From assembly GCA_002633025.1 (NCBI GenBank), contig NMRB01000879.1, forward strand, positions 172,816-236,815: a stretch of 64,000 nt of DNA, written 5' to 3'. Numbering within the stretch: the first letter of the stretch is position 1; every line of letters starts with the position of its first letter. Below are positions 44,314-56,463 of the stretch, piece after piece. This stretch comes from Notospermus geniculatus (taxonomy: Eukaryota; Nemertea; Pilidiophora; Heteronemertea; Lineidae). The notes under the pieces were generated by a model. That model did no database searches. It saw only the letters and a list, made by a program, of their open reading frames with translations, and was not told the origin of the DNA. The translations under genes and the position numbers were made by a program.

Positions 44314-45827
44314 TTGCAGGTGTCGACCGGAATTCGAGTAAATGTGCAAGCTATTAGGGACCGTGTGCAGTACCTCGATAGGGCTTTCGGGAAGGCCGAA
44401 TCTGAGAGCAATAAGTGTAGCGTTAGGCAAGCTTTCCAGAAATTCTTGTCGGGTTTGCCATTGAGGCCAGCGGTAGAGAACGCCGGCCCGGAAGAAGTTC
44501 AGGATCTTCTCATATGGAAGAACGCAGCAGGGTTGACAAAAGTGCACGAAATTGGTTGTTTGTTCCTAGGGAAGAATGATCACAAGGATTGCCCCTGTCC
44601 GCGGAGAATGGCGGTAGGCTCTGTTAAGAATACAGCCCAGCGCCTGGGACAGATACTTGAGGAAATGGGCAGGGGGAGTACTTGGAGCTTTGGAGCAGGC
44701 GGCCGCGCACGTGCTTCCTAAACAGGCTAAGTCCATATTCTTCCAAAAGACAAGGCGTATAATTGTGTACATAGATAATGAGTTTGAAAGGCCTGATCTG
44801 CCACTAAGGCAACGTTTTGTGCTCATTCGTGACCAGGCGTTCCTAAAACTTCAGTTGTTTGCGGGGAACAAAGCGGCCGACCTCTGCGCCACTCCCACCC
44901 AGGAGGTAAAGAGGCTAAACGACAATAGCGGTTTTGCCTTTTGTCATACCCTCACGAAGACGATTCGTGGAGGGGACGGCAGGTGTAACAGCTTTCAGCC
45001 ATGTCCAAACGCGGCACCAAGAGCCGCCTCCGGCACCTAAAAATATTTTGGCGGCACCAAGGAAAAATGAACAGAGTGCCGCATGCGGCACTTTGGAAGC
45101 TTTAAAGGGGATCTCTGCGGCACCAAAACCCAATTTGGCGGCACCCAATTCTAAATTCTAGTATATTTGCTCTCAGATGCCAGGAAAATGCATCTAAAGC
45201 ACTTAAATTGTCGCCCTCCACACTAGAAAATTTGGGCCCCCTAGGCCATCAAAGGTGCCGTCTGGTGGTCGTATCACACAACATACTTAGGCGGCACCCA
45301 GAAATTTAGAAGTGAATATAGCGGCACTGGAAACCCGGGGGTCTGGACAACTAAGTTAATCGGTGTGAGGACGAAAGGTTGTGCCCGGTGCTAGGGTTAG
45401 AAAGATATGTTCAGTGGGCGGCCTCCGTGGGTATTTATACCTCTCCGCTGGCTATCATTTTTCGTGTGGTAAACCACGCAGGCAGGGTTCTGGATCAGCA
45501 TGTCTCCTATAGTTCCATGTACGATATGTTTCGGTATTACCTAGTAAGTGGCGCTGGGTATATATGAGGGGGAGACAATGCATAGCCTCAGAGCCGGCTG
45601 TTCCATAATTCTGGGCCTACCCGCCTCGGTAGATAATGAAGAGCAGATGAAGAGGCACATAGTTGGTTTTCGGACACGTCGGCCGCCTACTACAGTAGGG
45701 TGAAAGCGGTCAAGGATGCGAGTCTGGTAGCAGGGCGCCTGGCGAAATTGGTGAATGATACGGGTAGCTTTGAGGCTTTGTATGGGAAGCACGCGGATGG
45801 GGAACTCTCATCCGCATTTGTATAGGA
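44314..45827 (+). pseudogene. Tyrosine recombinase of the same retrotransposon
   Basis: The N-terminal SAM-like part has EEVQDLLIWKNAAGLTKVHE. The catalytic core begins with QRFVLIRDQAFLKLQLFAGN (catalytic Arg region). A GCGGCAC element (45001-45350) interrupts. The core resumes with GLERYVQWAASVGIYTSPLA, a frameshifted HSLRAGC box (H-x-x-R), then RHI and, in another frame, WFSDTSAAYYSRV with the nucleophilic Tyr. All of R, HxxR, H and Y can be found, but spread over frames with stops. In DIRS-type elements this enzyme integrates circular cDNA, which explains the lack of an integrase. Confidence 0.78.
45001..45350. mobile_element. 350-bp GCGGCAC-rich element
   Basis: It begins ATGTCCAAACGCGGCACC and ends GGGGGTCTGGACAA. 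GCGGCAC or GCCGC words occur about ten times. It interrupts the recombinase gene and shares its right end with 3430-3598. The terminal repeat is short (TGTCCARAC), and the target duplication is not clear. Confidence 0.65.
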
Positions 45828-46636
45828 AACACAAGGCGGAATCCTCTCGGCCTGTGTTCAGTGGAATTGTTTTTTAGGCCCTTAATTACTTTGTACAATT
45901 CATATGTGTCTTAAAGGGACTAGGAAAATTGTTTCAAGCTTTTGGTAGTTGATAAAGGTCGTCGAGATCAATCAGAAACACCTAAAATTTCTAGGTGACA
46001 CCACCCCGATTAGGGTGTTCTAATTACCCTCTTCTGCCTATGGTCATGATTTAGTTTTGACAATTGCCACAAAATCATGAGTGGCGCCTCGAATCTTTAC
46101 GTCACTGGTTACCTACAGACTGGTACCCGGTCCTAACTATTTTACATTGGACTTACTGCACAGTAAAAGAACTCGCAGGCTATCACGCTGGAGTGAGCAC
46201 AGATTAGGAATGTTGTGAAAAGATTACATAACATTATCGACATAATCTCTGTCACATAGAGTGGATATACTTGACACATGAAGGCACACACTGTATACAT
46301 GCTGGATTCAGCNNNNNNNNNNNNNNNNNNNNNNNNNNNNNNNNNNNNNNNNNNNNNNNNNNNNNNNNNNNNNNNNNNNNNNNNNNNNNNNNNNNNNNNN
46401 NNNNNNNNNNNNNNNNNNNNNNNNNNNNNNNNNNNNNNNNNNNNNNNNNNNNNNNNNNNNNNNNNNNNNNNNNNNNNNNNNNNNNNNNNNNNNNNNNNNN
46501 NNNNNNNNNNNNNNNNNNNNNNNNNNNNNNNNNNNNNNNNNNNNNNNNNNNNNNNNNNNNNNNNNNNNNNNNNNNNNNNNNNNNNNNNNNNNNNNNNNNN
46601 NNNNNNNNNNNNNNNNNNNNNNNNNNNNNNNNNNNN

Positions 46637-47553
46637 CTCCAACTGGAATCTGACATCTCCATGCTAAAATACTGGACCAGGATTACACTACTACCTAATG
46701 ACCACTTACTCAAACAAGCATACTACTATATGGCTCAACATGAAAAACAACAACCCAAGAAATCCTGGTTCAGATATACCAAACAACTCATCCAAGGTAG
46801 TGGAATGAACAACTACTGGATGAACCAGCACAATATAAAGAAATGGAACCCCTTCATCAACAAAATATACAGGGTGCTCTCTGATAACATAAAGAATGAA
46901 CTCCTCACAGCTATAGAAACCTCTAAAAAGCTCACCCTCTACTCCAAGATTAAGAAGACTATTGAGCTCGAAGACTATCTAACCGTAAAGAATATAAGAC
47001 CAGAAGCCCGGATCGCTCTCACACGACTTAGACTTAGCAACCATAAGCTACCTATTGAAGTCGGCCGACATACCAACACACCAAAGGAGCAAAGAATATG
47101 TCGCCAATGCACAAAAAATGAAGTAGGCGATGAACCCCACTTCCTCCTAAAATGTTCGGCCCACCAAAAAGAACGCTCTTCATACTTCATCACTGACAGT
47201 ACAAACAATCCTGAAATTACCTATATACAGTTAATGAGCAGTAAATCCCCATCAAAGATCAAGAAACTTGCTGGGTACACAAATGCATGCTTCAAAAAAC
47301 TAGTCAAGACATAACTCGTCACATCTCGATGTATATTATAAGATTGTATTCCCTTGTGAATTGTATTGTATTATCTGGAATATAGTTACTCTAGTCCACA
47401 ACTGTAAATAACTGCTCCGAATTTACACTCATGTGCAACCTACATTCCATACAATGTACTTTTATATTTTCTATGTATGTATTAATTTGACTCTGTAAAC
47501 CGTAATGGTTTTTATGTCAATAAACCAATTTGAATTTGAATTTGAATTTGAAT
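46637..47553 (+). pseudogene. LINE 3' end: C-terminal ORF2 domain and tail
   Basis: From the gap edge the frame runs to a stop at 47314 with ARIALTRLRLSNHKLPIEVG then ICRQCTKNEVGDEPHFLLKC, the C-x2-C-x8-H-x4-C zinc-binding tail seen at the end of many LINE ORF2 proteins. It continues into a 3' UTR with AATAAA (47519-47524) and ends in (TTGAAT)n at about 47530-47553. It is a different family from the 50572-58355 LINE. The upstream part is in the gap. Confidence 0.8.
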
Positions 47554-47578
47554 CTTTATTGGCTGTGTCAGAAACCTA

Positions 47579-48228
47579 AAGGCTCGTTTACACTAGGTTG
47601 CACCAAGTTGCAAGTTGCTGCAACTTGCAACTTGTTGCAAACTACCTGGGACGGTTTACACATAGAAAAATCGATGCAACATCCAGCGTGATCGAGTTGC
47701 AACAAGTTGCATATCCGTTTACACATGCAACTTTTATGAAACTTTTTGGTCTCATCAAGGCCCGTTTACACATGCAACTTTTCATATGCAACTTCATGCA
47801 ACTTGTTGCATAAACCTGATGAGACCAAAAATTTCATCAAGTTGCATGTGTAAACGGGCATGCAACTTGTTGCAACTACCTACTGCAACTTGTTGCAAAT
47901 TTAGGATCCAGATCCTATTTTCTGCTGAAGTTGCAACAAGTTGCACGGCGCTGGCCAATGAGAATACAGCAAAAAATCATGTGACGTCTACTAAAGCCAA
48001 AATGACTGCCGGACAAAGGATTCCTGCTAAAATTCCTGCAACTTGTTGCGAACTTCTGCAACTTATCGCGATGGTTGTTGCAATGTGTAAACGTCACAGG
48101 TAGACTGCAACAAGTTGCAGGTTGCAGCAACTTGCAACTTGCTGCAACCTAGTGTAAACCGCCCTTCAGGTTTATGCAACAAGTTGCATGAAGTTGCATA
48201 TGAAAAGTTGCATGTGTAAACGTGCCTT
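47579..48228. mobile_element. MITE built of TGCAACTTGTTGCA palindromes, TA TSD
   Basis: The ends AAGGCTCGTTTACAC and GTGTAAACGTGCCTT are inverted and flanked by TA (47577-47578 and 48229-48230). TGCAACTTGTTGCA or GCAACAAGTTGC occurs more than fifteen times. Nested inner termini (GTTTACACTAGGTTGCA and GTTTACACATGCAAC) suggest two related MITEs inserted one in another. It lies just after the LINE tail. Confidence 0.82.
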
Positions 48229-48239
48229 TAGGTCCCCAG

Positions 48240-48990
48240 GAACCTAAGCGCGGGTTCATTGTTCAAGAAGGGGATAAGATACATGTATACGGTTAAAAAC
48301 AATGACAGTCCGAATGTGGCCCACACTATTGTAATTTGGACCTGTATTCCAAGGACTCGCATTCCTTTCACACCTGTCTTTTCAAAACGCACCTCGCGTC
48401 ATAACTGTCAATCTTCAGTTCCGTTTTGGCTCAATTTAGCTCATCCAGATGACTTGGGAACAGGGAGACGACGGATAGTTTGTTGCATTGATAAGCTTGA
48501 TATTTTAAAATGTAGTTGACACAGCCCAGAGCAATTCACTGACATTCTTTCTTTGGTCCCCATTGCCCCTCATCTCTTTCCTACTCACGGGAACTTTCAA
48601 GAATCATCCCTGATCCATCTCACTGTTTTTACACCTTAGTTTCTTAATATAATAAGGGAGGTTAAAATAATCTTATCAAAACTTTCCTCGTTTTATGCCA
48701 TAAATAAAAACTTTTCCGTCGCCCTGGGACACACTTCCCCAATCATATTGGGGTTGTCTTGCACTGGACATTCCAAATATAGCCAACCGCGAACAACTTG
48801 GCCTTGTCAGTAATCTAATGTTTGTCCGACCTTTGTACGCAAAAATAGAAACCGGTTGGTATGGCTATAAGTTATTTGTCATTCCACTTTATACTTAAAC
48901 CTTTTCATTGTGTGCATGTGAGCAATCACCTCTCCGCTATACTGTTGCTAATTTTAGACTCAGACCACACAATAGAATTACAAGACTAGT
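48240..48990. other. No gene recognised
   Basis: This is the interior of the TTAA-flanked element. An 86-residue frame (48259-48519) lacks a domain. Confidence 0.45.
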
Positions 48991-49212
48991 CCCTAGACCA
49001 GATTCCCAGTGACGTAGGCAAATGACCATGGGAGACACCTGCTGGGCAGTTGCTCAAATAGCGACTCCTCCATGGTCAGGCGATAATCGATTTGTCTGGG
49101 TGTCAGTAATTAACACTTAATTGAAAAAGTGAATTGACGGTGGGAATTTACCATGAAGGAACTTACATTTTGTAATAACCTAAGCTAGAAACAATTTTCC
49201 TGGTCCCTTTAA

Positions 49213-50030
49213 AGGCCTGTGGCACGGAACACTGGGCTCCCATTCTAATGGTAAGAATAAAAGAATCTTGTTTGGCAATCCTTGTTCCTCAGTTCCCTGA
49301 GCTTTTCCTCGATTGTGAGTTTTGGGAGTATTCTGAGTATTTGGAGGAAGGGATTGAGGACGCCTCGAGCGGCCAGGCTCGGTTACCTGGACGTCTGCCG
49401 GGCGCACGTTTTACCTCTCGTGACGAATGACGTCACCGCTCATTCTCTCGCTTGACGCGAGGGGCGGCGAGGTTTGCCGGATCTCGCGTCCAGACGGCGT
49501 TGCCTCAAAAGGTGGTTGGGCGGACTCACTCAGGTAGGAGAATTCGCTCGCTCGCCCGCCCACCCTCCCGCCCCTCTCTTATCCTCTCCTTCCTCGCTTA
49601 GCCTCCGGCTACCTTTGCCGGAGTATTCTTCCCCCCAGTACTCAACGACGTTATGAGGAAGGAGAGGTTGCACTTGGGGTGCGGTAGCATTCGAAGTGCA
49701 TTCTAAAAATTATGACTGGATTCTGACTGCATTCCTAATGTTCCGGCCCATTCCTGTGGTCTGTCGGAATGTCTTGGACATGTTCGAAATTATCGAGGTG
49801 CATTCCAAGTATCCTTCGAAGCTCTCCCGAATCTGGCTAGAATTTTGCAAACGTTCTCATTCCGACTGCTTCTGCTTGATTCCTGCTGATTCGAACTAAG
49901 TGTGACGGGGGTATCAAAAGCAGGGATTCAACTTTTTATGTTTTTTTCAGATTTCCCACGATTTTGATATTTTGCAATTTTATGAAGTGACTGGGTCGAA
50001 AGTGTTTTTTTGCTGGAGTTGATTTATGAC
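49213..50030. other. No gene; 44-bp block shared with 36867
   Basis: CCTCTCGTGACGAATGACGT (49411 onward) repeats 36867 onward in direct orientation. GTGTGACGGGGGT ending at 49911 mirrors 36781. GCATTC-rich sequence lies between. These may be right-end parts of the tyrosine-recombinase element or of a host MITE. Confidence 0.4.
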
Positions 50031-50399
50031 CTTGTTTTCTAGCCTATCTGATCCAATTTCATCTTACAGTTGGCAAGCAATACAAGGATTCCTGGATAAC
50101 ATCAAAATTGTTACTGGAAAATCTCAAAAAATGAAACTTGAATCACAGCTCTATGAATATCAACTTCGGTATTCAAACGCTGTTATCATGGTGATAATAG
50201 CAAATCTCAAGAAATATGTCAAATCCGAATTCAGCGAAAACCTATCAGACTAGAGGGTGCATATCTAGGACTGACTTCAAATACATTTGATAAATACGGA
50301 AACAGAAATTTTGCCTTGAATGAAAACTTGAATTCCCTCTGCTCTAATAATTATGCTGGCTACTGTACTTCAAAGTTCAAACGTAAAAACTCCAGACGT

Positions 50400-50561
50400 T
50401 GCAATAATTCTGAGTCCGAAAATAAGAATAATGTAAGAACAACGAATGAGCGCAATATTTCAAATTGCAATTGTAAGAATACCGTCAGAACGACAACGTT
50501 TGGAAGATTTTAAAGTTCAAAAGTAAGAACAACTTACAAAAAATGTAAGAAATGTGTAAGA
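50400..50561. repeat. GTAAGAA cluster 2, left flank of the LINE
   Basis: GTAAGAA words end in AAATGTGTAAGA, immediately before the LINE target duplication. It continues after the LINE at 58366-58465. Confidence 0.7.
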
Positions 50562-53500
50562 TATGTCTTTTTTTGTATAAACATATTTATTCAGATATTA
50601 CCTGAAATGGCTGACACAACAGGCGCAGCGCCTATATAAGTGTCAGCCAATTACAAAAAGTATGACATCAGACATATGAAGTGAGATTCAAGATGGTGCA
50701 GTGCAGAAACAGTCGGTGAAGGAAGGGTAGAACAGATATATTTCCTAACTGATTAAATGAAATAGTATTACGTCCGAGGCCTAATGATAATGGAATCTTC
50801 TCGAAGCACGAAGAAAGGTATGTATGGTAGAAAGAATTTCTAGATTTACAAGTTGACTAAGAGCCCTATTTCCATTCAGGAGGGTATCAAGGGTAGGTTG
50901 GACATTAAGATGTCTAAGTGAATCCAGCATAATGGCCCTTTCGTCAGTGTAATTTGTAAAATAGAAGAAAAAGTGTTCTGCAGTCTCTTGAGGAGCACCA
51001 CAATTACATTGTGGACTATCTGCTACATGACTTGAATAAAGATCAAGTTTCAGAACACTACAATTATTTCTGATTTGACAAAGAAAAATTTGACAAATTC
51101 TGTCACCAGTATAAAACCATAAAGGAATTTTTATATCGTTTCGTTTTAAGGCTTGTTTGAATGCTGCTAATGAAGTAGAGCTTCTCGTTTCGGCATGTAG
51201 TTCATCCCACTCTTTAATTGGAAGAGTAAAGAAGGAGCGAGCATAGGTTTGTGTTCTGCAGATGATTGGAGTAAACCTTTCGGGATACCTTACAGGATAG
51301 GGGTTTCTCACACCCACCCTCTGTGGTAAGAGATCAGACAAGAAGGATGGTGCTAGTCCATTTATAATTTTGTGCAACATTATCAACCTATGCCTCCTCC
51401 TTCTCTCACTTAAGGGTAAACAACCAGATTCTGCATAAATCTTTTGACGACTACAACTTTTTGTTAACCCTGTAACAATGCGAAGAGCATTTATCTGTAC
51501 ATCTTCAAGTTCTTTTATAAGATAATTTGGAATATTGTCATATACAACATCACAGTAGTCGAAAATAGAGCGTATGTACGATACATACAGAATTTCCAAA
51601 GATCTCCTGTTGAATTTATACTTAAACTTCAGCAGGAGGCCCAACCGCTTATTTGCTTTGCATAGAATATCACCGAGATGTTGTCTCCAAGTAAGGTCCC
51701 AACTTAGGGTCAGGCCGATATGCATATGATGATGCACGTGTTTGACAGGTTCATTACTGAAATGAATAACTGGGACTTCATCAATTAAACGACAAGAAAT
51801 AACCATCTGCTCAGTTTTTGCTGGATTAAATGACACTAACCACTTATCTGCCCACTGGGCAACAAGGTTTACATCGTCCTGCAAGGCTAGTGTTAGGAGA
51901 TCAATACTTTGATTTGAACTAAAGATGGAGGTATCATCAGCATACAAACGAGGATTAGCTGATAGACCTTCAGTTGTGTCGTTAATATATATTAAAAATA
52001 ATAGCGGTCAAGCACCGACCCCTGGGGTACTCCAGCAGTAGTGTCTGACCACATGGAGTTAGTACCATTAATCAACACCCGCTATCTTCTACCCTTCAAA
52101 TAAGATTTAAACCATGTTAAAGCTAAGCCTCTTATACCAACCGCCTCAAGTTTAACAAGAAGGCCCCTATGCCACACCTTATCGAATGCTTTGCTAATAT
52201 CACAAAAGATTATTGCGCACTCTTCTTTGTTGTCAAATGCTACACACAACTTATGATAAATCACTGTAAGCTGGAAAGTAGTAGAATGTCCAGGAAGGAA
52301 ACCTGACTGATACATACCGGTACTCAATATATCATTGGCCACCAATAAATTATAGACCCTTTTATAAACAAGTTTTTCAAACACCTTACTTAGAATACAG
52401 GTCAGTGAGATGGGTCTATAGTTATTAACATTTTTTTATCACCTTTACCTTTAAAAATAGGCACTACGTTGCTACTTTTCCAGATCTGAGGAAAGATACC
52501 AAGTTCTAAAGAAAGATTAAACAGCCAGGTAATAATCGGCACAACACCAACAGCAGTCTCCTTTAGGAGTCGAGCACTTATGGCATCAGGACCACTTGAC
52601 TTGTTGGTGTTGAGCTGATGTATCTGCTCATGGACTTCATATTCCTCAAGATGTAACTCAGAAACTATATGATGGGCACCGTCAAATAGATAATTGGGAG
52701 TTTGAATTTCATCATCATTTAGTGAGGATATCGCTACAAAGTATTTATTAAAACACTCAGCTTTTGCAGTATCATCCTGAGTCATCACAAATCTCATACT
52801 GTTCACATTTAGGCCTATTACCATGACTTTTCTTAACTAATTTCCACCATATTTTATTCCCAGGACCCTGATTTTCAATATCTTCGATAAGTCGATCTTC
52901 CATACCGTACTCTTCTTAGCTTTTTGTATATTATCTTTAACCTTATATCGCAAAAATCTAAACTTGGCCCAGGATTGGGGAGTATTATCTCTAACTGCTC
53001 TCTTATACGCCTTATTCCGTTTCCTCATCGACTGTCTAATTTCATGATTCATCCAGATTTTATCTCGCCTGGAGACAGCAATCATTCTATTCGGAATAAA
53101 CTGACTTGCTTAATCCAAAAGCCTCTCGTTAAACCTGTCCACAGTTATACTAATATCATTGTTCTCCTGGTAGATAGAATTAACATCAATAACATCTCTA
53201 ATTGCCTGATTCAGCCCGTCAAAATCCGCCCTATCATAGTACCAGACACGCCTTTTAACAGGACTTGCCCTTGCAGCTACAAATGATATTTTTATCCAGG
53301 TAGCACAATGATCACTACAGTATGGCTCAGTTACCCCGTGGGCACTACAAAAACTTAAGTCATTTACAAAAATTAAGTCAATCAATGTTCTGGATCTCAG
53401 TGTTACTCTTGTTGGCTGATCAATTACTTGATGCAGACTGTACACCTGCATTATAGACATCAAACGACGATTTACATTGTTTTGCAGAAAATCGCAGTTG

Positions 53501-53598
53501 AAATCACCTGTAATAACCACGTGCTTCGGGGATGTCATAAAAGCATTTTCTAAACAGTCATCAAAATATTCTAAGAAACGTAAGTCTTCTCTCCTAGG

Positions 53599-54592
53599 GG
53601 CTTGTTGTACTTGACTCGATGACTCGATGGCGCGATGACTCGAAGGCGCGAAGAAGGCCAGTTAAATTTCCTGCATAGTTGGTGAATGCATGATTTTAAT
53701 TCGAGTTCCGCATTTCAGAACACTGGGTTACTATGCGACATTTTTAGGAAGGTGAAATAAGCCACCTCTGGCGTATTTTTATAACCATCGTTAAACCGCA
53801 TACCTATTCCCAACTATAGTATGCCTCTAAAGCCGTGACGTCATTTGCGCTTGGAATGCATGATTGTGGTTGTGCGTGAAGCAGCGGAATTTATTCAAGA
53901 CTAGTTTTTTTTCGTTCAGGTGTTTTGAAAAGCATAGTCCAAGAATTTAATTTTCATTACACAATAAAAAACTCAACAAGAATTGTAAAATTTGCTCCAA
54001 ATCTGAAAAATATCGTCCAAGAATGTAAAAATCACAGCAAGAATTAAAAAAAGGTTTACCAAGTTGAAAAAATACATTGCAAGTTTTATAAAATATCGTC
54101 CAAGATCTGGAAATTTTCGTTCAAAATTGTCACGTGCGTCTTGCCAAGATGCACGTGACCACAAAACTGATGACGTCATGAAGTACATGAATAACCGGGG
54201 TGCATTTCGCCATTTTCATGCATGGCAGCTTTGACGCATTGAGACACTTCAGGTAAAGAACACGCAGTAGGATCTTCGCTCAAAAGGGCTGAAAATTACC
54301 GCTATACCTCCTCAGGGGTTTGCAATAGGGAGACAAGACCAATCCCTACAACTTTCCAAAAGGGACCCATAGCAAATTCTCAAGCATTTAGGAGCTGTAG
54401 GCCTAGTTCGAGGCTATCCTTCATATCATGATTTACGCTGAATATCAACCTCAATTCACGTAGTTCGCGACACTACGTCGGTCCACTTCCGCCGTTGATC
54501 CATTCCACTTCTTAGAAATAACTAGCTGAACTTCATTGGATAATTTTGGCGGTCATCGAGTCTTCGCCTCATCGAGTCAAGTACAACAAGCC
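53599..54592. mobile_element. Mutator-like nonautonomous element, 9-bp TSD TCTCCTAGG
   Basis: The ends GGCTTGTTGTACTTGACTCG are inverted. TCTCCTAGG is duplicated at 53590-53598 and 54593-54601. The interior includes CAAGAATT/AAATCGTCC-type AT-rich sequence and a copy of the 4697-5100 repeat. There is no transposase. Confidence 0.92.
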
Positions 54593-54643
54593 TCTCCTAG
54601 GACTATAAAATACACCAATCAACAGGGGCTCCCGTCCATTAAC

Positions 54644-56463
54644 GCCGAATCGGTTAATGTCGTCCTGGGTATAACAGAAATAAACCCAGGTTCAATGTCG
54701 TCCTACAAAACTATACCCTGGGTATAGTTCGATCTACAAAAGTATACCCAGTTCTGAGCCTACATGTAGGTACGAGTTAGGAATGGATGGCCGCCATTTT
54801 GTTTCTCGCTTCAACTGACACGGCATTTTTGCAATCATCATCGTCAAAATACCAGTCAATATCGTCAGCTTTTCTGCTCATCGATAACATGGGTCAACTG
54901 TTAAAACATTTGTCTTAACACAATGGTCCAAACTTATCGCAAGTTCCCTTACGAAAAAGTCCCATGTGTGATTTTGTTTTCACATATGTGAAATGACTAT
55001 TCCCATATGTGAAACGGCTCTTCACATATGTAAAAACATTTGCATTATGTGAATTTTATTTTCCCACATGTGATTTTCAGATTCCCATATGTTAATTTTC
55101 ATTTACCACATGTGAAATTTCCATGGGATTATTTCACACGTGGGAATTTTTTTTCACATGTGGGAATTTCTTTTTTACTTACGAAATTACCACATGTGAT
55201 TTTTTTACATGTGTTATTTTTATTTTCACACATGGGAATTTTAAAATTACATTTTCACACATGGGAATTTTAAAATTACCATGTGTGATTTTTATCAATA
55301 CTTCTTTTATCAATACTTCTACATAATACTTCTGTTTTCTCAAGAAAATCACACATGTGATTATGGAGTTACTTTTGAAAATGAAAATAACAAGCAATAT
55401 ATGACAAACTTTCCTTATAAGTGTGTTGGCTAATCTACAGATAGACAGGTAAGCAGGTAGACGAGTTTGTTTTATTTACAAGGTCAAACATGAAGCTTTT
55501 ACCGGCGAACAACTGGGGGGATGGCAATTATGTTATAATTTGCAAATATTTAATAAACAATGCCATTTTTTATGAAAACAAATGCATAAGAAAATTACCT
55601 AACTACCATTTGAAATATGAGACAAAAAATTGAAGTTGTGAATGTTCATGTTTCAGAATTGTCAAGGCAATCGTTTTATAATACATGTATTGGTTTTGTC
55701 TGTACCAAAGAAAAGATACTTTTCTATTCATTGATATCACCCGACCATCTAGAACTGTTAACCTTCTCGGCCTATTGGCTAAGATGAAAGCTGTTTGTAA
55801 TGAAAGGCTGCACCTGATGGTGGCCTTCTCCTTCTACATCTGACAGAAGTCAGGTGATGAAGAAAATAGCAAAAAACTGTGAAGACTAAGATTATGACCA
55901 ATATATGATTTACATGTAGGATTCACATGTGGGATTTCAACAAAAATCCCACATGGGAATTTTTCACACGGCAAATTTCACACATGGCTTTTTTTTCACA
56001 TATGTGAAATAATTCCCACATGTAAAAAAAGAAATAACACATGGGAATTTTTCGTAAGGGTTAAGCTCACAATTTCAAACGAACAGAGCCGATCTGCGTC
56101 ATATGTTTGTTCGGTGTGGTACATTCATCTACGTCCGCATCGACATTACATCAGCCGTGCTGTGAGTACTATTGCGGATTTGAGTGACGATAAACGGCAC
56201 GAAAAATTCTTTGATGACTGTCGGAACTATATACATGTATTAAAATGGTGCCCGTCGTGTCGGGCGCTAGAGGGATGTTTTTCGACTTGTCATGCTTGTG
56301 CATGGTCATCTGGCATTTGCAAGAACAATCTCGTCTTCAGGTGCCGTATCCAATCCTCGGTATACTTTTGTAGATCGAACTATACCCAGGGTATAGTTTT
56401 GTAGGACGACATTGAACCTGGGTATATTTCTGTTATACCCAGGACGACATTAACCGATTCGGC
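54644..56463. mobile_element. Mutator-like nonautonomous element, 9-bp TSD TCCATTAAC
   Basis: The TIRs (GCCGAATCGGTTAATGTCGT ... CCTGGGTATA) extend about 120 bp. TCCATTAAC is duplicated at 54635-54643 and 56464-56472. It shares the GTCGTCCTGGGTATA block with the 2043-2418 foldback. The interior holds two CACATGTG clusters. There is no transposase. Confidence 0.92.
54955..55370. repeat. CACATGTG cluster (left)
   Basis: CACATGTG, CACATATG or the related CCATGTG occurs about twenty times, often as TTCACATGTGGGAATT. A second cluster is at 55915-56045. Confidence 0.75.

Larger units (their letters stand above)
45915..49208. mobile_element. 3.3-kb TTAA-flanked element
   Basis: 27-bp imperfect TIRs start AGGGACTAGGAAAATTGTTT on the left and AGGGACCAGGAAAATTGTTT on the right complement. 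TTAA flanks both (45911-45914 and 49209-49212). The interior contains a 324-base gap, a LINE 3' end and a MITE, all secondary insertions. No transposase is visible. Confidence 0.85.

Noticed and set aside
44285-44319. Tiny GT-AG intron joining Pol to the recombinase
   Set aside because: The reading phases on the two sides do not match, so separate frames or a lesion are more likely.
47579-48228. CRISPR-like array of palindromes
   Set aside because: Unit spacing is irregular, there are no unique spacers of constant length, and the locus is an animal MITE with TA duplication.
36781-49911. A proven 13-kb TIR transposon
   Set aside because: The 14-bp inverted match is short, the flanks show no duplication, and pairing does not extend inward; kept only as a finding to test.
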